Assembly: GCA_947450545.1 (NCBI GenBank)
Contig: CANFVU010000006.1
Coordinates: forward strand, 1 to 54,240
Reading direction: 5' to 3'
DNA from: Actinomycetota bacterium
GTDB lineage: Bacteria; Actinomycetota; Actinomycetes; Nanopelagicales; Nanopelagicaceae
Length of the DNA stretch: 54,240 nucleotides
The translations under genes were made by a program, and so were the position numbers. Of the stretch, positions 45,255-53,865 are shown in pieces; positions within the stretch are counted from its first letter, which is position 1; each line of letters opens with the position of its first letter. The notes beneath the pieces are model-generated. The model was not told the DNA's origin. It did not search any database and was given only the letters and a program-made list of their open reading frames with translations.

Positions 45255-45289
45255 AAAAAGCCCCGCTGGATTTACCAGCGGGGCTTTTT
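45255..45289. terminator. bidirectional intrinsic terminator glnA/mmsA
   Basis: AAAAAGCCCCGCTGG pairs with CCAGCGGGGCTTTTT (15 bp, loop ATTTA). Symmetric A and T runs serve both glnA and the convergent mmsA. Confidence 0.95.
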
Positions 45290-45303
45290 GACGTCTTCGT
45301 GAA

Positions 45304-46797
45304 TTAATTATTTGTTGGGAATCCTAAATTCACTCCGCCGTGACTTGGATCTAACCAACGACTGGTAACGACTTTGCCTCGCGTAAAGAAGTGCACACCT
45401 TCCGTTCCGTGTGCATGAGAATCTCCGAATAACGATTTCTTCCAGCCTCCAAATGAGTAGTAGGCCATCGGCACAGGAATTGGAACATTGATTCCCACCA
45501 TTCCAACTTCAACTTCATTTTGGAATCGACGGGCCGCTCCCCCATCGTTAGTGAAGATCGCTGTGCCATTTCCATACATGTGGCTGTTGACGAGATGAAG
45601 CGCTTCGTCATAACTCTTCGCTCTAATCACCGAGAGAACTGGACCGAAAATCTCTTCTTTGTAAATCTTCATTGAAGGCATGACATTGTCGATCAAGGTA
45701 GGCCCAAGGAAGAAGCCATTTCCATCGACTTTAAGAGTGCGGCCATCAACAACTACTGTGCCGCCTTCTGCTTCACCCGCATCGATATAGCTCGCGACTT
45801 TATCGCGATGAACTTTTGTGACAAGAGGACCCATATCGCAGCCCTTTGTTCCATCTCCCACAACGATCTTTGCCATGCGCTCTGCAATCTTCTTCACAAG
45901 TGCATCTGCGACGGGCTCAACGGCAACGAGTGCGGAGATTGCCATGCAACGCTCACCTGCTGAACCAAATCCAGCATTAACAGCTGAATCTGCTGCGAGA
46001 TCTAAATCTGCATCAGGCAGAACGATCATGTGGTTCTTAGCGCCACCAAGTGCTTGAACGCGCTTGCCGTTTTTTGTTCCGGTTTCGTACACATATTGAG
46101 CAATCGGAGTCGAGCCGACAAATGAAACCGATTTAATTCCTGGATGCTCAAGCAAACCGTCGACTGCGACTTTATCTCCATGAAGGACATTGAATACGCC
46201 ATCAGGCAAACCAGCATCCTTAAGAAGCTGTGCCATAAACATGGTCGCGCTGGGATCCTTCTCTGATGGCTTAACGATGACGGTATTTCCCGTTGCAAGA
46301 GCAATCGGAAAGAACCACATTGGAACCATCGCTGGGAAATTAAATGGAGAGATGATTGCGACGGGTCCAAGAGGCTGACGAATCGAATAGACATCGACAC
46401 CTGTTGAAACTTCTTCAGAAAATCCACCTTTGAGAAGATGTGGAATTCCACAGGCAAACTCAACAACTTCAAGTCCGCGAACAACTTCTCCTTGCGCATC
46501 ACTTAAAACTTTTCCGTGCTCGGCCGTAATGAGAGCGGCAATCTTCTCTTTATTTGCATTCATCAACTCTCTAAATGCAAAGAGAACTTGGGTGCGCTTT
46601 GTCAGAGAACTATGGCGCCATGAAGCAAAAGCTTCTGTTGCCACGTTCACTGCGTGATCAATAACTTCTGGAGTTGCAAAATCAACGTGCGCTGTTACTT
46701 CCCCTGTCGCTGGGTTGAATACTTCGCCATGCCGTTCTGTTTTTCCGGTATAAAGCGATCCATTAATCCAGTGCTTAATCTCATTTCTTTGGCCCAT
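45304..46797 (-). CDS. mmsA: (methyl)malonate-semialdehyde dehydrogenase, CoA-acylating
   Basis: A 497-residue aldehyde dehydrogenase. SPFNFPAMVPMWFFP, ALGGAKNHMIVLPDAD and GSAGERCMAIS (catalytic Cys, with Gly instead of the general-base Glu loop) are the MmsA pattern. It converts methylmalonate or malonate semialdehyde to propionyl- or acetyl-CoA in valine, inositol or beta-alanine breakdown. The divergent transaminase suggests the beta-alanine route. GTGGAG precedes ATG 46797. Confidence 0.93.
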   Translation of the reverse strand: MGQRNEIKHWINGSLYTGKTERHGEVFNPATGEVTAHVDFATPEVIDHAVNVATEAFASWRHSSLTKRTQVLFAFRELMNANKEKIAALITAEHGKVLSDAQGEVVRGLEVVEFACGIPHLLKGGFSEEVSTGVDVYSIRQPLGPVAIISPFNFPAMVPMWFFPIALATGNTVIVKPSEKDPSATMFMAQLLKDAGLPDGVFNVLHGDKVAVDGLLEHPGIKSVSFVGSTPIAQYVYETGTKNGKRVQALGGAKNHMIVLPDADLDLAADSAVNAGFGSAGERCMAISALVAVEPVADALVKKIAERMAKIVVGDGTKGCDMGPLVTKVHRDKVASYIDAGEAEGGTVVVDGRTLKVDGNGFFLGPTLIDNVMPSMKIYKEEIFGPVLSVIRAKSYDEALHLVNSHMYGNGTAIFTNDGGAARRFQNEVEVGMVGINVPIPVPMAYYSFGGWKKSLFGDSHAHGTEGVHFFTRGKVVTSRWLDPSHGGVNLGFPTNN

Positions 46798-46882
46798 GGC
46801 TCCACGGTACTTGATTCGGGCGTTAGCTTCTATCCTTTACTGAATTGTCTCTGTAGGATTCGAGCACGACGAAAGGGAATAT

Positions 46883-48217
46883 ATGTCTTCTGAAAAAGGC
46901 GCCAAAGTTTTTGCTGATGACCGAAAGTATGTCTTTCACTCATGGTCTGCGCAGGCCCAAATATCCCCTATCCCCGTTGAATCAGGCCTCGGCTCATACT
47001 TCTGGGATTTCGATGGCAAGAAATATCTGGACTTCTCATGCCAACTGGTTTTCACAAATATTGGTCACCAGCATCCCAAAGTTCTTCAAGCCATCAAGGA
47101 TCAAGCAGATATTCTGACAACTGTCGCTCCACAACATGCCAACGAAGCCCGCAACGGCGCAGCACAAAGAATCGTCGAGCTGGCAGGTGGAGATTTCCAA
47201 AAGGTTTTCTTTACCAACGCAGGCGCAGATGGAATCGAGAATGCAGTGCGTATGGCTCGATTGCACACTGGTAAAAATAAGATCTTCTCGACCTACCGTT
47301 CCTACCACGGTAATACTGGCTCAGCAATTAATGCGACCGGAGATCCTCGGCGCTTCCCCAATGAGTTCGCTCATGGTCATGTTCATTTTTGGGGTCCATA
47401 TCTCTATCGCTCATCATTCTGGGCGACAACGGAGCAAGAAGAGTGTGAACGTGCTCTCGCACATTTAGAACAAACAATTATTTTCGAAGGTCCACATACG
47501 ATTGCTGCAATTCTTCTCGAATCAGTCCCAGGGACAGCTGGTGTTCTCGTTCCACCAAAGGGATATCTCGAAGGCGTACGCGCGCTCTGCGACAAATATG
47601 GAATTCTCTGGATTGCCGATGAAGTAATGGCTGGATTCGGTCGAACAGGAAAATGGTTTGCCTATCAACACGCAAATGTTCAACCAGATCTCATTGTATT
47701 TGCTAAAGGCGTTACATCCGGATATCTACCTCTCGGTGGCGTAGTAATTAGCGCCAAGATTGTTGAAACATTTAATGACAGAGTCTTTCCAGGCGGTCTT
47801 ACATATTCAGGTCACCCGCTTGCGTGTGCAACAGCTAATGCGACCATCGATGCCATGAAAGATGAAAAGATGGTTGAGAATGCAGCGATGATTGGTGAAA
47901 AAGTGATCGCGCCTGCACTTGTTGAGCTTGCAAAGAAACATCCGATGATTGGTGATGTACGTGGGCAAGGAGTTTTCTGGAGCCTTGATCTTGTGACGAA
48001 TCGTGCGACTCGTGAACCGATGGCACCATACGGAGCTTCCAGTCCTGCGATGAATGAAATTGTTGCTGAATGCAAGAAGAACGGTTTGATGCCATTCAAT
48101 AACTTCAATCGCATTCACCTTAATCCACCATGCAATATCTCAGTTGAGGATACAAAACTGGGCTTAGATATTTTGGATAAGGCTTTCACTGCAATGGCTC
48201 ATCACTACAAGGGTTAG
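46883..48217 (+). CDS. class III omega-amino acid transaminase
   Basis: A 444-residue PLP aminotransferase. FHSWSAQAQISPIPV near the N-terminus is typical of taurine and beta-alanine transaminases; FTNAGADGIENAVRMAR, the PLP-contacting DEVMAGFGRTG and the lysine in FAKGVTSGYLPLGG are canonical. Placed 85 bp from mmsA in divergent orientation, it would produce malonate semialdehyde from beta-alanine (inference); taurine is the main alternative. AAAGGG precedes the ATG. Confidence 0.85.
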   Translation: MSSEKGAKVFADDRKYVFHSWSAQAQISPIPVESGLGSYFWDFDGKKYLDFSCQLVFTNIGHQHPKVLQAIKDQADILTTVAPQHANEARNGAAQRIVELAGGDFQKVFFTNAGADGIENAVRMARLHTGKNKIFSTYRSYHGNTGSAINATGDPRRFPNEFAHGHVHFWGPYLYRSSFWATTEQEECERALAHLEQTIIFEGPHTIAAILLESVPGTAGVLVPPKGYLEGVRALCDKYGILWIADEVMAGFGRTGKWFAYQHANVQPDLIVFAKGVTSGYLPLGGVVISAKIVETFNDRVFPGGLTYSGHPLACATANATIDAMKDEKMVENAAMIGEKVIAPALVELAKKHPMIGDVRGQGVFWSLDLVTNRATREPMAPYGASSPAMNEIVAECKKNGLMPFNNFNRIHLNPPCNISVEDTKLGLDILDKAFTAMAHHYKG

Positions 48218-48222
48218 TTTGC

Positions 48223-48228
48223 TACCCT
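48223..48228 (+). promoter_or_regulatory. -10 box of leaderless MarC-family gene
   Basis: TACCCT at -12 to -7 from ATG 48235, five bases after the transaminase stop codon. Confidence 0.55.
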
Positions 48229-48234
48229 CATTCC

Positions 48235-48858
48235 ATGAATAGCCTTTTGCACGTCTCAGCGATCACTTTTGGCATCCAAGCTTTCGTTACGCTTTTTGTC
48301 ATTCTTGATCCTCCAGGAGCTATTCCAATCTTTCTCTCGCTCGTTTCTGGAAAGAAGCCAAAGGAACGGATCCACTTAGCGTGGCAAGGCGCAGCTTCTT
48401 CCCTCATCATCATTGTTGTATTTGCGCTCTTTGGGCAAGTGATTCTCAATTATTTGCATATCTCCCTCAATGCTCTGCAAGGCGCTGGCGGACTCCTTCT
48501 ATTCCTCATTTCGATGGAACTTTTAACAGGTAAAGGTTCTGAAGAATCTGCGACGAAGAATGTCAACGTAGCAATGGTGCCGCTAGGCACTCCAATTTTG
48601 GCAGGACCCGGTGCAATTGTGACCACCATGCTTTATGTGCAGTATGCCCACTCCTCAGCTGCAAAGCTCTCCCTTGCAGGTGCAATCATTGCTGTGCACA
48701 TTGTTATTGGATTGACTCTGATGTTCTCAACGAAAATCCTTGGCATCATTAAAGATTCCGGCGTCACTCTTGTGGCAAGAGTTGCTGGATTACTCGTCGC
48801 AGCGATTGCTGTTGAGATGATGGTCCAATCGATTAAAGGATTCTTTAACCTCGTATAG
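48235..48858 (+). CDS. MarC-family integral membrane protein
   Basis: A 207-residue membrane protein with six helices. FVILDPPGAIPIFLSL and PLGTPILAGPGAI, two copies of the family's proline-glycine half-helix motif, identify MarC/UPF0056. Despite the name, a role in multidrug resistance was not upheld for E. coli MarC; the transported substrate is unknown. Overlaps the convergent EamA gene by 14 bp. Confidence 0.9.
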   Translation: MNSLLHVSAITFGIQAFVTLFVILDPPGAIPIFLSLVSGKKPKERIHLAWQGAASSLIIIVVFALFGQVILNYLHISLNALQGAGGLLLFLISMELLTGKGSEESATKNVNVAMVPLGTPILAGPGAIVTTMLYVQYAHSSAAKLSLAGAIIAVHIVIGLTLMFSTKILGIIKDSGVTLVARVAGLLVAAIAVEMMVQSIKGFFNLV

Positions 48859-49714
48859 CGAGATACATCAATCCAACGATTACGATCGCAATTCCCATCC
48901 AACTATTGAGTGATAGTGAATTGCCGAGTACTACTACTGCTAGCAAAGTCGCGGTCGCTGGTTCTGCTAAGACCAAAGTGGAAGCGGTACTCGAATGGAC
49001 TCTCTTTAAACCATATGCATAGAAGGTATAGCCCAAGCCCGTGGTGAAAATACCAAGCCATAAAATGAGGCTTGCGCCTTTTATAGTAAAGATCCAATGG
49101 GTTCCTGCAACAAAGCAGAATGGAAAGACTAAGAGCGCAGCAAGAGAGAAAACACCGGCAGCAAGTCGAGTCGGTTCAATTCCAGCATTCAGTGCTCTGC
49201 GACTTGTGACGTTAAAGAATGCGAAACCAAGACCAGCAATAAGCGCGAGGAGCACTCCAAGAGCGTTGAAGCCTTTATCGCTATGTTGAGTATTGAGAAG
49301 TGCTATTCCAAGGGTGGTGATGATGGTTGCAATGAACCAGACGCGCGTAGGTTTTTCTCGCACTAACACATAGGCCACGATTCCCGTAAAAATGGGTGCG
49401 CTTCCCAGTGCAGTAAGAGTTGCAATAGGCACTCCTGTCAGTTTCACAGAAGAAAAAAATGAGAGTTGATAAATTGCAATTCCAACCCCTGAAATCCACA
49501 GATCCTTCTTCGGAAAAGGGATGTGCGTTGCTGGCGCTGATGCTCGTGAAACTAGCAGAAGAGTCAGAGCGCCAATAAAAAGTCTCGTACTCGCAACAGC
49601 AAGTGGAGAAACGCCTTTTGCAAGAAGGGTTTGCGAGGTCCCTGTGGTTCCAAAACAGATTCCAGCACCCAAAATTGCTAAGGCACCTAATTTGTGATGG
49701 TTCGATGTACTCAC
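48845..49714 (-). CDS. EamA/DMT-family transporter
   Basis: A 289-residue protein of ten helices with two EamA halves (start AILGAGICFGTTGTSQTLL; second half beginning near GVLLALIAGLGFAFFNVTS). Members export amino acids or other metabolites. GTG 49714 carries TACCTT at -12 to -7, a leaderless start that faces the ABC-F promoter. Confidence 0.88.
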   Translation of the reverse strand: MSTSNHHKLGALAILGAGICFGTTGTSQTLLAKGVSPLAVASTRLFIGALTLLLVSRASAPATHIPFPKKDLWISGVGIAIYQLSFFSSVKLTGVPIATLTALGSAPIFTGIVAYVLVREKPTRVWFIATIITTLGIALLNTQHSDKGFNALGVLLALIAGLGFAFFNVTSRRALNAGIEPTRLAAGVFSLAALLVFPFCFVAGTHWIFTIKGASLILWLGIFTTGLGYTFYAYGLKRVHSSTASTLVLAEPATATLLAVVVLGNSLSLNSWMGIAIVIVGLMYLAIRG

Positions 49715-49720
49715 AACTCA

Positions 49721-49730
49721 AAGGTACCCT
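49721..49730. promoter_or_regulatory. overlapping divergent -10 boxes (EamA and ABC-F)
   Basis: In AAGGTACCCT, TACCCT (49725-49730, plus) lies at -12 to -7 of the ABC-F GTG, and TACCTT (49726-49721, minus) at -12 to -7 of the EamA GTG. They share the central TA, so only one can be open at a time. Confidence 0.6.
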
Positions 49731-49736
49731 AGGGCA

Positions 49737-51335
49737 GTGATTGCAACCCAAAGTTTAGAACTTCGCGCAGCGGCGAGACTTCTCGTCAGCGATGTAACGG
49801 TTCGCATCAATCATGGTGATCGCGTTGGTTTCGTAGGTCGAAATGGTGCAGGCAAATCCACTCTCTGCAAAGTTCTCGCTGGCGAAACTATGCCTGCTGG
49901 AGGGCAAGTAAATCGCACTGGAACAATTGGCTATCTCCCCCAAGATCCTCGTACAGGAGATCAAGAAGATAGCGTCATCAACCGTATTCTCTCAGCGCGC
50001 GGTTTGGATCAAATCGTTGCTCGAATGCGCAAAGCAGAAGATGCTATGGCTACAGCGACTCCCGAGGAGTTAGAAAAAGCTCTCGACCGCTATTCAGCTG
50101 TTGATGCAGAATTTCAAAGCGCTGGTGGGTATGCAGCGTCCTCTGAAGCAGAATCTATTCTCACAAATTTGGGAATTCCCGAGCGACTCTTTGAAGAGAC
50201 ACTAGAAGCACTGAGCGGTGGGCAGCGTCGCCGCGTTGAACTTGCTCGAATTCTCTTCAGCGGCGCAGACACTCTCTTGCTCGATGAGCCGACAAACCAC
50301 TTGGATGCCGAATCCATTATCTGGTTACGCGAATATCTGATGAAATATAGCGGCGGGCTCGTCATCATCTCTCACGATGTCAATTTGATTGAAACAGTTG
50401 TCAACAAAGTTTTCTATATTGACGCCAATCGCAATGTTATTGATGTCTACAACATGGGATGGAAAAAGTACCTCTTGCAGCGCGAGCAAGATGAACATCG
50501 CCGTAAGAAAGAACGCGCCAATGCCGAAAAGAAAGCTGCGATTTTGGCGAAACAGGGCGAGAAAATGCGCGCCAAGGCTTCAAAAGCGAAAGCTGCACAA
50601 GGCATGCTGCGTCGCGCTGATCAACTTCTTTCTGGTCTTGAAGATGTCCGCGTCAAGGATAAAGTTGCAAAACTTCGCTTCCCTACCCCAGCGCCGTGTG
50701 GCAAGACACCGTTGACTGCTGAAGCTCTATCTAAGTCTTATGGTTCACTTGAAGTATTCACCGATGTTGATCTTGCGATTGATCGTGGATCTCGCGTCGT
50801 GATCCTTGGTCTTAACGGCGCAGGTAAAACAACGCTTCTTAAAATCCTTGCTGGAGTGAGCGAATCCGATACGGGCTCTGTGAATCCCGGTCATGGATTG
50901 AAAATCGGTTACTACGCCCAAGAACACGAATCACTCGATTTCGAGCGCACAGTTCTTGAAAACATGATGTCATCTGGGTCCGATATCAAAGAGCAACAAG
51001 CTCGCCAAGTTCTAGGTTCATTCCTCTTTGTCGGCGATGATGTTGATAAATATGTAAAAGTTCTAAGCGGTGGAGAGAGAACACGCTTAGCTCTAGCAAC
51101 TCTTGTCGTTGGTGAAGCAAATGTGTTGATGCTCGATGAACCCACGAACAACTTGGACCCTGCATCGCGCGATGAAATCCTCGGTGCACTCACCGAATAT
51201 CAAGGCGCCGTCATTCTTGTATCTCACGATGAAGGCGCAGTGCGCGCGCTTAAACCAGAACGAGTATTGCTACTGCCTGACGGAGATGAAGATCTTTGGA
51301 ACGACGAATACTTGGATTTGATTTCGCTCGAATAG
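49737..51335 (+). CDS. ABC-F family ATPase (ribosome-associated)
   Basis: A 532-residue soluble protein with two ATPase domains: Walker A GRNGAGKST and GLNGAGKTT, signatures LSGGQRRRVELARIL and LSGGERTRLALATL, and a charged linker (about 240-300, Lys/Arg/Ala-rich) of the P-site-binding type. No membrane domain. ABC-F proteins act on ribosomes as translation or antibiotic-protection factors; which one here is not clear. Confidence 0.9.
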   Translation: MIATQSLELRAAARLLVSDVTVRINHGDRVGFVGRNGAGKSTLCKVLAGETMPAGGQVNRTGTIGYLPQDPRTGDQEDSVINRILSARGLDQIVARMRKAEDAMATATPEELEKALDRYSAVDAEFQSAGGYAASSEAESILTNLGIPERLFEETLEALSGGQRRRVELARILFSGADTLLLDEPTNHLDAESIIWLREYLMKYSGGLVIISHDVNLIETVVNKVFYIDANRNVIDVYNMGWKKYLLQREQDEHRRKKERANAEKKAAILAKQGEKMRAKASKAKAAQGMLRRADQLLSGLEDVRVKDKVAKLRFPTPAPCGKTPLTAEALSKSYGSLEVFTDVDLAIDRGSRVVILGLNGAGKTTLLKILAGVSESDTGSVNPGHGLKIGYYAQEHESLDFERTVLENMMSSGSDIKEQQARQVLGSFLFVGDDVDKYVKVLSGGERTRLALATLVVGEANVLMLDEPTNNLDPASRDEILGALTEYQGAVILVSHDEGAVRALKPERVLLLPDGDEDLWNDEYLDLISLE

Positions 51336-51338
51336 AAA

Positions 51339-52742
51339 TTAAGCGCGAAGAGCTTGTGCAAGCTCTCTGAAATCTTCAACCAAAATATCAATCTCTCTCT
51401 GCCCGTGAGCCAGTGAAATCAACCATTGTTCATCGAGTCCTGGAGGCGTGATGATTCCACGGTTAAGCGACCAGAGCCACGAGAGCTCAGCAACTTTGAA
51501 ATCCGTAGCTTTGTAATCGCGATAGTTGCGAACAGGATTAATCGACCAGGTAATACAACCCTTGATACCAAAACCAACAGTATGCGCTGGGAGTTGGTAC
51601 TCATCGATAATTTCCGAGATTCGCTCAAGAGCTTGCATGTTGAGTGCTTCTGCTCCAGCTAGCGCTTCAGGTGTACAAATTTTATCGATTGCACGAACAC
51701 CTGCCATAGCAAGTGGATTTCCATTAAATGTTCCAAAGTGCGCCATGCGATTATCAACAACTGCCTGCATGATTTCGCGCTTTCCACCAAAAGCTGCAAG
51801 TGGAAGTCCGCCACCGATTGATTTTGCAAGTGCGATGAGATCAGGCTTCACACCGATTCTCTGAGCTGCACCGTGCGGTCCTGCAGTAAGTCCGGTCTTC
51901 ACTTCATCAAAAATAAGGATGATTCCAAATTTGTCGCAGAGGTCGCGAACTGATTGTAAATAACCTTCATCAGGGAGAACGATTGCAAGATTTTCCAAGA
52001 CAGGTTCAACGATAAAGCATGCGATATCGGAAGAGTGGGCTTGGAAAGTGCGTTCCAGTGCTTCAAGATCATTAAAAGGAACCACGTGCACAACGCCTAC
52101 ACTCGCTCCATCAGGAACAACGGGAGTTGGGTTATCTGCGGGACCAGCTTTATCCAAAGATGGTTTAGCAGAAACTGTCAGCGGATCATATGAACCGTGA
52201 TAGCCGCCTTCGACTTTGACGATTGCATCCTTACCCGAGAAAGCTTTTGCTGTACGAACTGCGTACATTGTTGCTTCAGTTCCAGAGTTCGCGAATCGAA
52301 CCATGTCGATTGAGAAGCGCTTACAAATTCTCTCCGCTGCATCACGAGAAATAGGTGATGGCGTTACAAAGAGCATGCCAACTTCGAGCGCTGCCTTAGT
52401 TTCGGCAACCACTTCTGGGTTCAAATGGCCAGCTAGCATCGCGCCGAAGCCCATGGACAAATCGAGGAGCTCGCGCCCATCAACATCGGTCATCCAAGCA
52501 CCCTTAGCTGAGGTGATGGCGATTGGATATGGGTCCCAATGCTGGAAGCTGGAGACGACGCCTTGCGGCAAAGTCTTCTTTGAAATTTCGAATTCGAGTC
52601 CGGAGCCAAGTGTTGAGGCTTTAAATCGATCCCACTCGGCTGCGAGTAGTTCGTCGATGCGTAACTCTGAAAGTGGAAGTGGATCCTTGCTAAGTTTTCT
52701 AAAAGCTTGCGTTTCTAGCGTTGGTTGACTTTGGCGAAACAT
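51339..52742 (-). CDS. class III aminotransferase resembling glutamate-1-semialdehyde aminomutase
   Basis: A 467-residue PLP enzyme. NSGTEATMYAVRTAKAFSG, GGYHGSYDP and ALAKSIGGGLPLAAFGG with PLP Lys307 follow the HemL pattern, but a 50-residue N-terminal extension and changes around the substrate loop argue against true HemL. No heme-synthesis gene is near. ATG 52742 has no clear Shine-Dalgarno. The divergent neighbour is a glutamine amidotransferase; whether they work together is unknown. Confidence 0.78.
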   Translation of the reverse strand: MFRQSQPTLETQAFRKLSKDPLPLSELRIDELLAAEWDRFKASTLGSGLEFEISKKTLPQGVVSSFQHWDPYPIAITSAKGAWMTDVDGRELLDLSMGFGAMLAGHLNPEVVAETKAALEVGMLFVTPSPISRDAAERICKRFSIDMVRFANSGTEATMYAVRTAKAFSGKDAIVKVEGGYHGSYDPLTVSAKPSLDKAGPADNPTPVVPDGASVGVVHVVPFNDLEALERTFQAHSSDIACFIVEPVLENLAIVLPDEGYLQSVRDLCDKFGIILIFDEVKTGLTAGPHGAAQRIGVKPDLIALAKSIGGGLPLAAFGGKREIMQAVVDNRMAHFGTFNGNPLAMAGVRAIDKICTPEALAGAEALNMQALERISEIIDEYQLPAHTVGFGIKGCITWSINPVRNYRDYKATDFKVAELSWLWSLNRGIITPPGLDEQWLISLAHGQREIDILVEDFRELAQALRA

Positions 52743-52762
52743 TTTTTAATAGCACCGAGAAC

Positions 52763-52780
52763 TTTCGGCGTTTACCGAAA
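52763..52780. promoter_or_regulatory. inverted repeat upstream of the GSA-type aminotransferase
   Basis: TTTCGG and CCGAAA are separated by 6 bases (18 bp in all), 21 bp from the aminotransferase start, near where its -35 would be. An operator or a 5' hairpin are both possible. Confidence 0.4.
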
Positions 52781-52792
52781 TACGATGCGATC

Positions 52793-52920
52793 TCCCTTAA
52801 AAGTTTGGCGCAATTGCTCATTACTGCAAAAGCGTTAAGGAGAAGGTAGCAGAGGCGTTGCACATTTGCACCTCTCCCGCGTGCGAAGCCGGCGTTTTAT
52901 GCCGCTTTTAGACTTTTTTT
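52793..52920 (+). ncRNA. candidate small RNA or attenuated leader
   Basis: TACGAT (52781-52786) could start a transcript near 52793. It would contain an AGAGG/CCTCT hairpin enclosing TGCA-catt-TGCA, and end in CGGC-GTTTTAT-GCCG (52890-52904, extendable by AAG/CTT across a bulge) followed by T-rich sequence to 52920. The 220-bp gap holds no gene. The amidotransferase start lies 43 bases beyond the T run. Confidence 0.3.
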
Positions 52921-52963
52921 GAGAATTGTTCAATTTCGTTCGCAATAATGGAAGAATACATTT

Positions 52964-53683
52964 ATGTGCCGATTAATGGGGTTTACAGCAACGCGTGAGC
53001 AATCCATCGCGGATATTGCTGGTTCGCATTTTGAAGAATTTTCTCTACTGGCCGATCGACACAAGGATGGTTGGGGTATTTCAACTGATGCCCTCCTTGA
53101 AAAAGAAGTGACGCCAGCACGTCAAAGCGCTGAGTATGAAAAAGTGATTCACCAATCGGAGAGCGCAGCTCTTCTTCATTTTCGATTCGCATCTACAGGA
53201 ATCAATATTCAAGAATCCAATAGCCATCCATTTATGCGAGATGGGATCTCTTTTATCCATAATGGAACAATCAAACCCGCAACTACAGTAGATGAGTTTG
53301 TTGCACCCGATCTTCTTGAGCAGATGACAGGAACAACCGATAGCGAAAGATATTTTCTAGCCATCATGACTGCGCTTCGAACTCATTCACTTCCAGATGC
53401 AGTTGTGCAAACGGTTCGCAAGATTAAATCGACTGGGAATTTCTCCAGTCTCAACGCAATGGTCCTCTCCCCTGATTTCTATATTGTTGTGGCCGAACAT
53501 GACAACACGAGAATTCCCAAGGATGAGCCGCTGGATTATTACCGCCTTTCATACAGTGAGAAGAACGATGGCCTTGTGGTTGCCTCCTCGGGATGGGATC
53601 AGACGGGCTGGGTTGAAATCCCTAACCACACCATGATGGTGGTCGATCGAAGCACGTTACAGAAGGATTTCGTCCAAATTTAG
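52964..53683 (+). CDS. class II glutamine amidotransferase
   Basis: A 239-residue Ntn-hydrolase. The nucleophile is Cys2 after Met removal (MCRLMGF); KDGWGIS, HFRFASTG and SHPFMRDGISFIHNGTI are the amidotransferase motifs of the YafJ/EgtC group. It hydrolyses the gamma-amide of glutamine or a gamma-glutamyl compound. No partner synthase domain is fused. AAGAAT at -12 to -7 is a weak -10 candidate; GGAAG further up is an alternative ribosome site. Confidence 0.9.
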   Translation: MCRLMGFTATREQSIADIAGSHFEEFSLLADRHKDGWGISTDALLEKEVTPARQSAEYEKVIHQSESAALLHFRFASTGINIQESNSHPFMRDGISFIHNGTIKPATTVDEFVAPDLLEQMTGTTDSERYFLAIMTALRTHSLPDAVVQTVRKIKSTGNFSSLNAMVLSPDFYIVVAEHDNTRIPKDEPLDYYRLSYSEKNDGLVVASSGWDQTGWVEIPNHTMMVVDRSTLQKDFVQI

Positions 53684-53691
53684 TTTTTCGC

Positions 53692-53697
53692 TAGAGT
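53692..53697 (+). promoter_or_regulatory. -10 box of the SAM-IV transcript
   Basis: TAGAGT; six bases later A53704 begins the riboswitch P1 stem, so the RNA would start with the aptamer itself. Confidence 0.55.
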
Positions 53698-53703
53698 TCG
53701 CAT

Positions 53704-53795
53704 AGGTCACGAGTATCGATATCAAGCCCCGGCTTATCGATCGGCAACCCTCCTCCTTAATCGGAATCGCGGTGGGGTGCTCCGGGTGAAGACCT
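53704..53795 (+). promoter_or_regulatory. SAM-IV riboswitch
   Basis: P1 AGGTC/GACCT encloses CACGAGTATCGAT, AAGCCCCGGCTTATCGATC, GGCAACCCTCC and GGTGGGGTGCTCCGGGTGAA, which match the actinobacterial SAM-IV core in order. Downstream, GCCAGA-aaa-TCTGGC (53797-53811) and CTAC near 53821, able to pair with GTAG next to the AGGAGG ribosome site, look like a translational switch. Controls the binding-protein gene. Confidence 0.93.
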
Positions 53796-53865
53796 GGCCA
53801 GAAAATCTGGCAAGCGCGTTCTACCTTGAAGTAAATGCGTCCTTGATTAAGTAGGAGGATAGAAA

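Noticed and set aside
51339-52742. Annotation as hemL
   Set aside because: Long N-terminal extension and no heme-synthesis neighbours; the family motif alone does not prove the aminomutase reaction.
52820-52880. SRP (4.5S) RNA, because of GGTAGCAG
   Set aside because: The GGAA tetraloop hairpin and its closing C-C/G-G pairs are not present; only a short coincidental match.
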